Positions 37,677 through 50,203 of a DNA stretch of 64,000 bases are shown piece by piece. Both the position numbers and the translations under genes were made by a program. How positions within the stretch are numbered: position 1 is the first letter of the stretch; each line of letters starts with the position of its first letter. The stretch covers positions 62,001 to 126,000 of the forward strand of contig CAMPEJ010000005.1 in NCBI GenBank assembly GCA_946800325.1, read 5' to 3'. The DNA comes from Luzula sylvatica (taxonomy: Eukaryota; Streptophyta; Magnoliopsida; Poales; Juncaceae). Under the pieces are notes generated by a model. The model was given only the letters and a program-made list of their open reading frames with translations, searched no databases and had not been told where the DNA came from.

Positions 37677-38668
37677 ATTTGAATCGTATCTTTTACCACA
37701 TAACATTTCACCAAAATTTACAAACACTAAGAAAGTTCGTTTTTCGATTCAAAACAATTTGTTTATGCTTTGGGGAGTTCAAATAACGTATTTTGAGATC
37801 ATTTGAATCGTATCTTTTACCACATAACATTTCACCAAAATTTACAAACACTAAGAAAGTTTGTTTTTCGATTCAAAACAATTTGTTTATGCTTTGCGGA
37901 GTTCAAATAACGTATTTTGAGATCATTTGAATCGTATCTTTTACCACATAACATTTCACCAAAATTTACAAACACTAAGAAAGTTTGTTTTTCGATTCAA
38001 AACAATTTGTTTATGCTTTGCGGAGTTCAAGTAACGTATTTTGAGATCATTTGAATCGTATCTTTTACCACATAACATTTCACCAAAATTTACAAACACT
38101 AAGAAAGTTTGTTTTTCGATTCAAAACAATCTGTTTATGCTTTGGGGAGTTCAAATAACGTATTTTGAGATCATTTGAATCATATCTTTTACCACATAAC
38201 ATTTCACCAAAATTTACAAACACCAAGAAAGTTTGTTTTTCTATTCAAAACAATCTGTTTATGCTTTGGGGAGTTCAAATAACGTATTTTGAGATCATTT
38301 GAATCGTATCTTTTACCACATAACATTTCACCAAAATTTACAAACACTAAGAAAGTTCGTTTTTCGATTCAAAACAATTTGTTTATGCTTTGGGGAGTTC
38401 AAATAACGTATTTTGAGATCATTTGAATCGTATCTTTTACCACATAACATTTCACCAAAATTTACAAACACTAAGAAAGTTTGTTTTTCGATTCAAAACA
38501 ATTTGTTTATGCTTTGCGGAGTTCAAATAACGTATTTTGAGATCATTTGAATCGTATCTTTTACCACATAACATTTCACCAAAATTTACAAACACTAAGA
38601 AAGTTTGTTTTTCGATTCAAAACAATTTGTTTATGCTTTGCGGAGTTCAAATAACGTATTTTGAGATC
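37429..38668 (+). repeat. Tandem duplication of a 5-monomer unit (2 x 620 bp)
   Basis: 37429-38048 and 38049-38668 share five monomers, including the private changes 'caccaag' (37601/38221) and 'gaaagttcg' (37731/38351). The only difference I see is 'caagtaacg' near 38030 in the first copy. Because each private change is found only in this pair, the duplication is very recent. Confidence 0.9.
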
Positions 38669-40280
38669 ATTTGAATCGTATCTTTTACCACATAACATTT
38701 CACCAAAATTTACAAACACTAAGAAAGTTTGTTTTTCGATTCAAAACAATGTGTTTATGCTTTGGGGAGTTCAAATAACGTATTTTGAGATCATTGGAAT
38801 CGTATCTTTTACTACATAACATTTCACCAAAATTTACAAACACTAAGAAAGTTTGTTTTTCGATTTAAAACAATCTGTTTATGCTTTGGGGAGTTCAAAT
38901 AACGTATTTTGAGATCATTTGAATCGTATCTTTTACCACATAACATTTCACCAAAATTTACAAACACTAAGAAAGTTTGTTTTTCGATTCAAAATAATCT
39001 GTTTATGCTTTGGGGAGTTCAAATAACGTATTTTGAGATCATTCGAATCTTAACTTTTACTACATAACATTTCACCAAAATTTACAAACACTAAGAAAGT
39101 TTGTTTTTCGATTTAAAACAATCTGTTTATGCTTTCGGGAGTTCAAATAACGTATTTTGAGATCATTTGAATCGTATCTTTTACCACATAACATTTCACC
39201 AAAATTTACAAACACTAAGAAAGTTTGTTTTTCGATTCAAAACAATCTGTTTATGCTTTGGGGAGTTCAAATAACGTATTTTGAGATCATTTGAATCGTA
39301 TATTTTACCACATAACATTTTACCAAAATTTACAAACACTAAGAAAGTTTGTTTTTCGATTCAAAACAATTTGTTTATGCTTTGGGGAGTTCAAATAACG
39401 TATTTTGAGATCATTTGAATCGTATCTTTTACCACATAACATTTCACCCAAATTTACAAACACTAAGAAAGTTTGTTTTTCGATTCAAAACAATCTGTTT
39501 ATGCTTTGGAGAGTTCAAATAACGTATTTTGAGATCATTTGAATCGTATCTTTTACCACATAACATTTCACCAAAATTTACAAACACTAAGAAAGTTTGT
39601 TTTTCGATTCAAAACAATCTGTTTATGCTTTGGGGAGTTCAAATAACGTATTTTGAGATCATTTGAATCGTATCTTTTACCACATAACATTTTACCAAAA
39701 TTTACAAACACTAAGAAAGTTTGTTTTTCGATTCAAAACAATCTGTTTATGCTTTGGGGAGTTCAAATAACGTATTTTGAGATCATTTGAATCGTATCTT
39801 TTACTACATAACATTTCACCAAAATTTACAAACACTGAGAAAGTTTGATTTTCGAGTCAAAACAATCTGTTTATGCTTTGTGGAGTTCAAATAACGTATT
39901 TTGAGATCATTTGAATCGTATCTTTTACTACATAACATTTCACCAAAATTTACAAACACTAAGAAAGTTTGTTTTTCGATTCAAAACAATTTGTTTATGC
40001 TTTGGGGAGTTCAAATAACGTATTTTGAGATCATTCGAATCGTATATTTTACCACATAACATTTCACCGAATTTTACAAACACTAAGAAATTTTGTTTTT
40101 CGATTAAAAACAATCTGTTTATGCTTTGGGGAGTTCAAATAACGTATTTTGAGATCATTTGAATCGTATCTTTTACCACATAACATTTCACCAAAATTTA
40201 CAAACACTAAGAAAGTTTGTTTTTCGATTCAAAACAATTTGTTTATGCTTTGGGGAGTTCAAATAACGTATTTTGAGATC
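38421..40280 (+). repeat. 15-monomer block repeated at 41893-43754
   Basis: Two gcgg monomers, gtg, 'attgg', 'aataatctg', 'cttaac' (39041), standard, 'tatatttt', 'caccc...ggagag' (39413), standard, 'attttacc', 'actgagaaagtttgatt...gtggag' (39785), 'tactac', 'ccgaatttt...gattaaaaac' (40033), standard. All recur at +3472 bp, the last ones shifted by up to 2 bp because of inserted bases in the downstream copy. The later part of the order resembles 3721-4960. Confidence 0.83.
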
Positions 40281-41892
40281 ATTCGAATCGTATCTTTTAC
40301 AACATAACATTTCACAGAATTTTACAAACACTAAGAAATTTTGTTTTTCGATTCAAAACAATCTGTTTATGCTTTGGGGAGTTCAAATAACGTATTTTGA
40401 GATCATTTGAATCGTATCTTTTACCACATAACATTTCACCAAAATTTACAAACACTAAGAAAGTTTGTTTTTCGATTCAAAACAATCTGTTTATGCTTTG
40501 GGGAGTTCAAATAACGTATTTTGAGATCATTTGAATCGTATCTTTTACTAAATAACATTTCACCAAAATTTACAAACACTAAGAAAGTTTGTTTTTCGAT
40601 CCAAAACAATTTGTTTATGCTTTGGGGAGTTCAAATAACATATTTTTAGATCATTCGAATCGTATCTTTTACCACATAACATTTCACCAAAATTTACAAA
40701 CACTAAGAAAGTTTGTTTTTCGATTCAAAACAATCTGTTTATGCTTTGGGGAGTTCAAATAACGTATTTTGAGATTATTTGAATCGTATCTTTTACCACA
40801 TAACATTTTACCAAAATTTACAAACACTAAGAAAGTTTGTTTTTCGATTCAAAACAATTTGTTTATGCTTTGGGGATTTCAAATAACGTATTTTGAGATC
40901 ATTGGAATCGTATCTTTTACTACATAACATTTCACCAAAATTTACAAACACTACGAAAGTTTGTTTTTCGATTCAAAACAATTTGTTTATGCTTTGGGGA
41001 GTTCAAATAACCTATTTTTAGATCATTCGAATCGTATCTTTTACCACATAACATTTCACCAAAATTTACAAACACTAAGAAAGTTTGTTTTTCGATTCAA
41101 AACAATCTGTTTATGCTTTGGGGAGTTCAAATAACGTATTTTGAGATCATTTGAATCGTATCTTTTACCACATAACATTTTACCAAAATTTACAAACACT
41201 AAGAAAGTTTGTTTTTCGATTCAAAACAATCTGTTTATGCTTTGGGGAGTTCAAATAACGTATTTTGAGATCATTGGAATCGTATCTTTTACTACATAAC
41301 ATTTCACCAAAATTTACAAACACTACGAAAGTTTGTTTTTCGATCCAAAACAATTTGTTTATGCTTTGGGGAGTTCAAATAACATATTTTTAGATCATTG
41401 GAATCGTATCTTTTACTACATAACATTTCACCAAAATTTACAAACACTACGAAAGTTTGTTTTTCGATCCAAAACAATTTGTTTATGCTTTGGGGAGTTC
41501 AAATAACATATTTTTAGATCATTCGAATCGTATCTTTTACCACATAACATTTCACCAAAATTTACAAACACTAAGAAAGTTTGTTTTTCGATTCAAAACA
41601 ATCTGTTTATGCTTTGGGGAGTTCAAATAACGTATTTTGAGATCATTTGAATCGTATCTTTTACCACATAACATTTCACCAAAATTTACAAACACTAAGA
41701 AAGTTTGTTTTTCTATTCAAAACAATCTGTTTATGCTTTGGGGAGTTCAAATAACGTATTTTGAGATCATTTGAATCGTATCTTTTACCACATAACATTT
41801 GACCAAAATTTACAAACACTAAGAAAGTTTGTTTTTCGATTCAAAACAATTTGTTTATGCTTTGGGGAGTTCAAATAACGTATTTTGAGATC
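40281..41892 (+). repeat. Thirteen monomers between the two 15-monomer copies, with a 124-bp perfect duplicate
   Basis: Includes 'cacagaatttt' (40281), 'actaaataac' with 'gatccaaaac' (40529), 'gattattt' near 40773, 'ggggattt' (40777), 'ctacgaaag' with 'aaccta' (40901), and two successive monomers at 41273-41396 and 41397-41520 that look identical. Each of these combines 'attgg', 'tactac', 'ctacgaaag', 'gatccaaaac' and 'aacatattttta'. They mix features usually found in two different types, so a hybrid monomer was formed and then duplicated once. Confidence 0.75.
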
Positions 41893-43754
41893 ATTTGAAT
41901 CGTATCTTTTACCACATAACATTTCACCAAAATTTACAAACACTAAGAAAGTTTGTTTTTCGATTCAAAACAATTTGTTTATGCTTTGCGGAGTTCAAAT
42001 AACGTATTTTGAGATCATTTGAATCGTATCTTTTACCACATAACATTTCACCAAAATTTACAAACACTAAGAAAGTTTGTTTTTCGATTCAAAACAATTT
42101 GTTTATGCTTTGCGGAGTTCAAATAACGTATTTTGAGATCATTTGAATCGTATCTTTTACCACATAACATTTCACCAAAATTTACAAACACTAACAAAGT
42201 TTGTTTTTCGATTCAAAACAATGTGTTTATGCTTTGGGGAGTTCAAATAACGTATTTTGAGATCATTGGAATCGTATCTTTTACTACATAACATTTCACC
42301 AAAATTTACAAACACTAAGAAAGTTTGTTTTTCGATTTAAAACAATCTGTTTATGCTTTGGGGAGTTCAAATAACGTATTTTGAGATCATTTGAATCGTA
42401 TCTTTTACCACATAACATTTCACCAAAATTTACAAACACTAAGAAAGTTTGTTTTTCGATTCAAAATAATCTGTTTATGCTTTGGGGAGTTCAAATAACG
42501 TATTTTGAGATCATTCGAATCTTAACTTTTACTACATAACATTTCACCAAAATTTACAAACACTAAGAAAGTTTGTTTTTCGATTTAAAACAATCTGTTT
42601 ATGCTTTCGGGAGTTCAAATAACGTATTTTGAGATCATTTGAATCGTATCTTTTACCACATAACATTTCACCAAAATTTACAAACACTAAGAAAGTTTGT
42701 TTTTCGATTCAAAACAATCTGTTTATGCTTTGGGGAGTTCAAATAACGTATTTTGAGATCATTTGAATCGTATATTTTACCACATAACATTTTACCAAAA
42801 TTTACAAACACTAAGAAAGTTTGTTTTTCAATTCAAAACAATTTGTTTATGCTTTGGGGAGTTCAAATAACGTATTTTGAGATCATTTGAATCGTATCTT
42901 TTACCACATAACATTTCACCCAAATTTACAAACACTAAGAAAGTTTGTTTTTCGATTCAAAACAATCTGTTTATGCTTTGGAGAGTTCAAATAACGTATT
43001 TTGAGATCATTTGAATCGTATCTTTTACCACATAACATTTCACCAAAATTTACAAACACTAAGAAAGTTTGTTTTTCGATTCAAAACAATCTGTTTATGC
43101 TTTGGGGAGTTCAAATAACGTATTTTGAGATCATTTGAATCGTATCTTTTACCACATAACATTTTACCAAAATTTACAAACACTAAGAAAGTTTGTTTTT
43201 CGATTCAAAACAATCTGTTTATGCTTTGGGGAGTTCAAATAACGTATTTTGAGATCATTTGAATCGTATTTTTTTACTACATAACATTTCACCAAAATTT
43301 ACAAACACTGAGAAAGTTTGATTTTCGATTCAAAACAATCTGTTTATGCTTTGTGGAGTTCAAATAACGTATTTTGAGATCATTTGAATCGTATCTTTTA
43401 CTACATAACATTTCACCAAAATTTACAAACACTAAGAAAGTTTGTTTTTCGATTCAAACCAAATTTGTTTATGCTTTGGGGAGTTCAAATAACGTATTTT
43501 GAGATCATTCGAATCGTATATTTTACCACATAACATTTCACCGAATTTTACAAACACTAAGAAATTTTGTTTTTCGATTAAAAACAATCTGTTTATGCTT
43601 TGGGGAGTTCAAATAACGTATTTTGAGATCATTTGAATCGTATCTTTTACCACATAACATTTCACCAAAATTTACAAACACTAAGAAAGTTTGTTTTTCG
43701 ATTCAAAACAATTTGTTTATGCTTTGGGGAGTTCAAATAACGTATTTTGAGATC
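41893..43754 (+). repeat. Second copy of the 15-monomer block, with two 1-bp insertions
   Basis: Matches 38421-40280 at +3472 bp. It carries 'ctaacaaag' (42141 monomer) and 'ttcaattc' (42761 monomer) as private changes. The monomer 43257-43381 is 125 bp with a seven-T run at 43269-43275. The monomer 43382-43506 is 125 bp with 'caaaccaaattt' around 43459. Either may be a real mutation or a base-call error. Confidence 0.82.
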
Positions 43755-44250
43755 ATTTGAATCGTATCTTTTACTACATAACATTTCACCAAAATTTACA
43801 AACACTGAGAAAGTTTGATTTTCGATTCAAAACAATCTGTTTATGCTTTGTGGAGTTCAAATAACGTATTTTGAGATCATTTGAATCGTATCTTTTACTA
43901 CATAACATTTCACCAAAATTTACAAACACTAAGAAAGTTTGTTTTTCGATTCAAAACAATTTGTTTATGCTTTGGGGAGTTCAAATAACGTATTTTGAGA
44001 TCATTCGAATCGTATATTTTACCACATAACATTTCACCGAATTTTACAAACACTAAGAAATTTTGTTTTTCGATTAAAAACAATCTGTTTATGCTTTGGG
44101 GAGTTCAAATAACGTATTTTGAGATCATTTGAATCGTATCTTTTACCACATAACATTTCACCAAAATTTACAAACACTAAGAAAGTTTGTTTTTCGATTC
44201 AAAACAATTTGTTTATGCTTTGGGGAGTTCAAATAACGTATTTTGAGATC
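43257..44250 (+). repeat. Tandem duplication of a 4-monomer unit (498 + 496 bp)
   Basis: 43257-43754 and 43755-44250 share the order 'actgagaaagtttgatt...gtggag', 'tactac', 'tatatttt...ccgaatttt...gattaaaaac', standard. The first copy has the two inserted bases and the second does not. After 44250 come 'acaac...ccgaatttt' (44251) and 'attttacc' (44375). Confidence 0.85.
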
Positions 44251-44870
44251 ATTCGAATCGTATCTTTTACAACATAACATTTCACCGAATTTTACAAACA
44301 CTAAGAAATTTTGTTTTTCGATTCAAAACAATCTGTTTATGCTTTGGGGAGTTCAAATAACGTATTTTGAGATCATTTGAATCGTATCTTTTACCACATA
44401 ACATTTTACCAAAATTTACAAACACTAAGAAAGTTTGTTTTTCGATTCAAAACAATTTGTTTATGCTTTGGGGAGTTCAAATAACGTATTTTGAGATCAT
44501 TGGAATCGTATCTTTTACTACATAACATTTCACCAAAATTTACAAACACTACGAAAGTTTGTTTTTCGATTCAAAACAATTTGTTTATGCTTTGGGGAGT
44601 TCAAATAACATATTTTTAGATCATTCGAATCGTATCTTTTACCACATAACATTTCACCAAAATTTACAAACACTAAGAAAGTTTGTTTTTCGATTCAAAA
44701 CAATCTGTTTATGCTTTGGGGAGTTCAAATAACGTATTTTGAGATCATTTGAATCGTATCTTTTACCACATAACATTTTACCAAAATTTACAAACACTAA
44801 GAAAGTTTGTTTTTCGATTCAAAACAATTTGTTTATGCTTTGGGGAGTTCAAATAACGTATTTTGAGATC
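44251..44870 (+). repeat. Five monomers at the left/right transition
   Basis: The order is 'ccgaatttt' (44251, the last of its kind), 'attttacc' (44375), 'ctacgaaag' with 'aacatat' (44499), 'attcg' (44623) and 'attttacc' (44747). The types are shared by both halves of the array, so the exact boundary cannot be placed inside them. Confidence 0.65.
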
Positions 44871-47101
44871 ATTGGAATCGTATCTTTTACTACATAACAT
44901 TTCACCAAAATTTACAAACACTAAGAAAGTTTGTTTTTCGATTCAAAACAATATGTTTATGCTTTGGGGAGTTCAAATAACGTATTTTGAGATCATTAGA
45001 ATCGTATCTTTTACCACATAACATTTCACCAAAATTTACAAACACTAAGAAAGTTTGTTTTTCAATTCAAAACAATTTGTTTATGCTTTGGGGAGTTCAA
45101 ATAACGTATTTTGAGATCATTGGAATCGTATCTTTTACTACATAACATTTCACCAAAATTTACAAACACTAAGAAAGTTTGTTTTTCGATTTAAAACAAT
45201 CTGTTTATGCTTTGGGGAGTTCAAATAACGTATTTCGAGATCATTTGAATCGTATCTTTTACCACATAACCTTTCACCGAAATTTACAAACACTAAGAAA
45301 TTTTGTTGTTCGATTCAAAACAATTTGTTTATGCTTTGGGGAGTTCAAATAACGTATTTTGAGATCATTTGAACCGTATCTTTTACTACATAACATTTCA
45401 CCAAAATTTACAAACACTAAGAAATTTTGTTTTTCGATCCAAAACAATTTGTTTATGCTTTGGGGAGTTCAAATAACATATTTTTAGATCATTCGAATCG
45501 TATCTTTTACCACATAACATTTCACCAAAATTTACAAACACTAAGAAAGTTTGTTTTTCGATTCAAAACAATCTGTTTATGCTTTGGGGAGTTCAAATAA
45601 CGTATTTTGAGATCATTTGAATCGTATCTTTTACCACATAACATTTTACCAAAATTTACAAACACTAAGAAAGTTTGTTTTTCGATTCAAAACAATTTGT
45701 TTATGCTTTGGGGAGTTCAAATAACGTATTTTGAGATCATTGGAATCGTATCTTTTACTACATAACATTTCACCAAAATTTACAAACACTACGAAAGTTT
45801 GTTTTTCGATTCAAAACAATTTGGTTATGCTTTGGGGAGTTCAAATAACCTATTTTTAGATCATTCGAATCGTATCTTTTACCACATAACATTTCACCAA
45901 AATTTACAAACACTAAGAAAGTTTGTTTTTCGATTCAAAACAATTTGTTTATGCTTTGGGGAGTTCAAATAACGTATTTTGAGATCATTTGAATCGTATC
46001 TTTTACCACGTAACATTTCACCCAAATTTACAAACACTAAGAAAGTTTGTTTTTCGATTCAAAACAATCTGTTTATGCTTTGGGGAGTTCAAATAACGTA
46101 TTTTGAGATCATTTGAATCGTATCTTTTACTACATAACATTTCACCAAAATTTACAAACACTTAGAAAGTTTGTTTTTCGATCCAAAACAATTTGTTTAT
46201 GCTTTGGGGAGTTCAAATAACATATTTTTAGATCATTCGAATCGTATCTTTTACCACATAACATTTCACCAAAATTTACGAACACTAAGAAAGTTTGTTT
46301 TTCGATTCAAAACAATCTGTTTATGCTTTGGGGAGTTCAAATAACGTATTTTGAGATCATTTGAATCGTATCTTTTACCACATAACATTTTACCAAAATT
46401 TACAAACACTAAGAAAGTTTTTTTTCGATTCAAAACAATTTGTTTATGCTTTGGGGAGTTCAAATAACGTATTTTGAGATCATTGGAATCGTATCTTTTA
46501 CTACATAACATTTCACCAAAATTTACAAACACTGAGAAAGTTTGTTTTTCGATTCAAAACAATATGTTTATGCTTTGGGGAGTTCAAATAACGTATTTTG
46601 AGATCATTAGAATCGTATCTTTTACCACATAACATTTCACCAAAATTTACAAACACTAAGAAAGTTTGTTTTTCGATTCAAAACAATTTGTTTATGCTTT
46701 GGGGAGTTCAAATAACGTATTTTGAGATCATTGGAATCGTATCTTTTACTACATAACATTTCACCAAAATTTACAAACACTAAGAAAGTTTGTTTTTCGA
46801 TTTAAAACAATCTGTTTATGCTTTGGGGAGTTCAAATAACGTATTTTGAGATCATTTGAATCGTATCTTTTACCACATAACATTTCACCAAAATTTACAA
46901 ACACTAAGAAAGTTTGTTTTTCGATTCAAAACAATCTGTTTATGCTTTGGGGAGTTCAAATAACGTATTTTGAGATCATTTGAATCGTATATTTTACAAC
47001 ATAACATTTTACCAAAATTTACAAACACTAAGAAAGTTTGTTTTTCGATTGAAAACAATATGTTTATGCGTTGGGGAGTTCAAATAACGTATTTTGAGAT
47101 C
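44871..47101 (+). repeat. Start of the right-hand subfamily
   Basis: Right-side markers start here: 'caatatg' (44949), 'attagaatcg' (44995) and 'tatttcgag' near 45234. Some monomers carry private changes: 'ataacctttcaccg' and 'ttgttgttcg' (45243), 'gaaccg' (45367), 'ttggttatg' near 45822, 'ccacgtaac' near 46008, 'tttacgaac' near 46279, 'acaacataac' (46978) and 'gcgttgg' near 47070. The monomer 46359-46481 is 123 bp because a G is missing from an eight-T run at 46418-46425. It looks older or more diverged than the tandem units that follow. Confidence 0.75.
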
Positions 47102-50100
47102 ATTTGAATCGTATCTTTTACCACATAACATTTCACCAAAATTTACAAACACTAAGAAAGTTTGTTTTTCGATTCAAAACAATCTGTTTATGCTTTGGGG
47201 AGTTCAAATAACGTATTTTGAGATCATTTGAATCGTATCTTTTACCACATAACATTTCACCAAAATTTACAAACACTAAGAAAGTTTGTTTTTCTATTCA
47301 AAACAATCTGTTTATGCTTTGGGGAGTTCAAATAACGGTATTTTGAGATCATTCGAATCGTATCTTTTACCACATAACATTTCACCGAAATTTACAAACA
47401 CTAAGAAATTTTGTTTTTCGATTCAAAACAATTTGTTTATGCTTTGGGTAGTTCAAATAACGTATTTCGAGATCATTTGAATCGTATCTTTTACCACATA
47501 ACATTTCACCCAAATTGACAAACACTAAGAAAGTTTGTTTTTCGATTCAAAACAATTTGTTTATGCTTTGGGGAGTTCAAATAACGTATTTCGAGATCAT
47601 TTGAATCGTATCTTTTACAACATAACATTTCATCAAAATTTACAAACACTAAGAAAGTTTGTTTTTCGATTCAAAACAATTTGTTTATGCTTTGGGGAGT
47701 TCAAATAACGTATTTTGAGATCATTGGTATCGTATCTTTTACTACATAACATTTCACCAAAATTTACAAACACTAAGAAAGTTTGTTTTTCGATTGAAAA
47801 CAATCTGTTTATGCTTTGGGGAGTTCAAATAACGTATTTTGAGATCATTTGAATCGTATCTTTTACCACATAACATTTCACCAAAATTTACAAACACTAA
47901 GAAAGTTTGTTTTTCGATTCAAAACAATCTGTTTATGCTTTGGGGAGTTCAAATAACGTATTTTGAGATCATTTGAATTGTATATTTTACCACATAACAT
48001 TTTACCAAAATTTACAAACACTAAGAAAGTTTGTTTTTCGATTCAAAACAATATGTTTATGCTTTGGGGAGTTCAAATAACGTATTTTGAGATCATTTGA
48101 ATCGTATATTTTACCACATAACATTTTACCAAAATTTACAAACACTAAGAAAGTTTGTTTTTCGATTCAAAACAATATGTTTATGCTTTGGGGAGTTCAA
48201 ATAACGTATTTTGAGATCATTTGAATCGTATCTTTTACCACATAACATTTCACCAAAATTTACAAACACTAAGAAAGTTTGTTTTTCGATTCAAAACAAT
48301 CTGTTTATGCTTTGGGGAGTTGAAATAACGTATTTTGAGATCATTTGAATCGTATCTTTTACCACATAACATTTCACCAAAATTTACAAACACTAAGAAA
48401 GTTTGTTTTTCTATTCAAAACAATCTGTTTATGCTTTGGGGAGTTCAAATAACGGTATTTTGAGATCATTCGAATCGTATCTTTTACCACATAACATTTC
48501 ACCGAAATTTACAAACACTAAGAAATTTTGTTTTTCGATTCAAAACAATTTGTTTATGCTTTGGGTAGTTCAAATAACGTATTTCGAGATCATTTGAATC
48601 GTATCTTTTACCACATAACATTTCACCCAAATTGACAAACACTAAGAAAGTTTGTTTTTCGATTCAAAACAATTTGTTTATGCTTTGGGGAGTTCAAATA
48701 ACGTATTTCGAGATCATTTGAATCGTATCTTTTACAACATAACATTTCATCAAAATTTACAAACACTAAGAAAGTTTGTTTTTCGATTCAAAACAATTTG
48801 TTTATGCTTTGGGGAGTTCAAATAACGTATTTTGAGATCATTGGTATCGTATCTTTTACTACATAACATTTCACCAAAATTTACAAACACTAAGAAAGTT
48901 TGTTTTTCGATTTAAAACAATCTGTTTATGCTTTGGGGAGTTCAAATAACGTATTTTGAGATCATTTGAATCGTATCTTTTACCACATAACATTTCACCA
49001 AAATTTACAAACACTAAGAAAGTTTGTTTTTCGATTCAAAACAATCTGTTTATGCTTTGGAGAGTTCAAATAACGTATTTTGAGATCATTTGAATCGTAT
49101 ATTTTACCACATAACATTTTACCAAAATTTACAAACACTAAGAAAGTTTGTTTTTCGATTCAAAACAATATGTTTATGCTTTGGGGAGTTCAAATAACGT
49201 ATTTTGAGATCATTTGAATCGTATCTTTTACCACATAACATTTCACCAAAATTTACAAACACTAAGAAAGTTTGTTTTTCGATTCAAAACAATCTGTTTA
49301 TGCTTTGGGGAGTTCAAATAACGTATTTTGAGATCATTTGAATCGTATCTTTTACCACATAACATTTCACCAAAATTTACAAACACTAAGAAAGTTTGTT
49401 TTTCTATTCAAAACAATCTGTTTATGCTTTGGGGAGTTCAAATAACGTATTTTGAGATCATTCGAATCGTATCTTTTACCACATAACATTTCACCGAAAT
49501 TTACAAACACTAAGAAATTTTGTTTTTCGATTCAAAACAATTTGTTTATGCTTTGGGTAGTTCAAATAACGTATTTCGAGATCATTTGAATCGTATCTTT
49601 TACCACATAACATTTCACCCAAATTGACAAACACTAAGAAAGTTTGTTTTTCGATTCAAAACAATTTGTTTATTCTTTGGGGAGTTCAAATAACGTATTT
49701 CGAGATCATTTGAATCGTATCTTTTACAACATAACATTTCATCAAAATTTACAAACACTAAGAAAGTTTGTTTTTCGATTCAAAACAATTTGTTTATGCT
49801 TTGGGGAGTTCAAATAACGTATTTTGAGATCATTGGTATCGTATCTTTTACTACATAACATTTCACCAAAATTTACAAACACTAAGAAAGTTTGTTTTTC
49901 GATTTAAAACAATCTGTTTATGCTTTGGGGAGTTCAAATAACGTATTTTGAGATCATTTGAATCTTATCTTTTACCACATAACATTTCACCAAAATTTAC
50001 AAACACTAAGAAAGTTTGTTTTTCGATTCAAAACAATCTGTTTATGCTTTGGGGAGTTCAAATAACGTATTTTGAGATCATTTGAATCGTATATTTTACC

Positions 50101-50203
50101 ACATAACATTTTACCAAAATTTACAAACACTAAGAAAGTTTGTTTTTCGATTCAAAACAATTTGTTTATGCTTTGGGGAGTTCAAATAACGTATTTTGAG
50201 ATC
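47102..50203 (+). repeat. Three tandem copies of the right-hand 8-mer (1117, 993, 992 bp)
   Basis: Copies are 47102-48218, 48219-49211 and 49212-50203. Unit order: standard; 'ttctattc'; 'attcg...ccgaaattt...gaaatttt...gggtag'; 'tttcgag' and 'caccc' with 'attgac'; 'acaac' and 'atttcatc'; 'attggtatcg'; standard; 'tatatttt...caatatg'. The first copy has nine monomers because the 'tatatttt' one is doubled (47971, 48095). The first two copies share an extra G, 'aacggta' (47337 and 48454), absent from the third. 'attgac' matches at 47517, 48634 and 49626. Confidence 0.88.

Noticed and set aside
46266..46532. 88-codon open reading frame on the minus strand with an internal repeat
   Set aside because: The repeat is the satellite monomer itself, kept in frame by a 123-bp unit. 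No protein family is recognisable.
47286..48597. Two near-identical 64-codon frames at 47286-47480 and 48403-48597
   Set aside because: They are copies of the same satellite monomers with the extra G at 47337 and 48454 and lie 1117 bp apart. They reflect the duplication, not a gene family.
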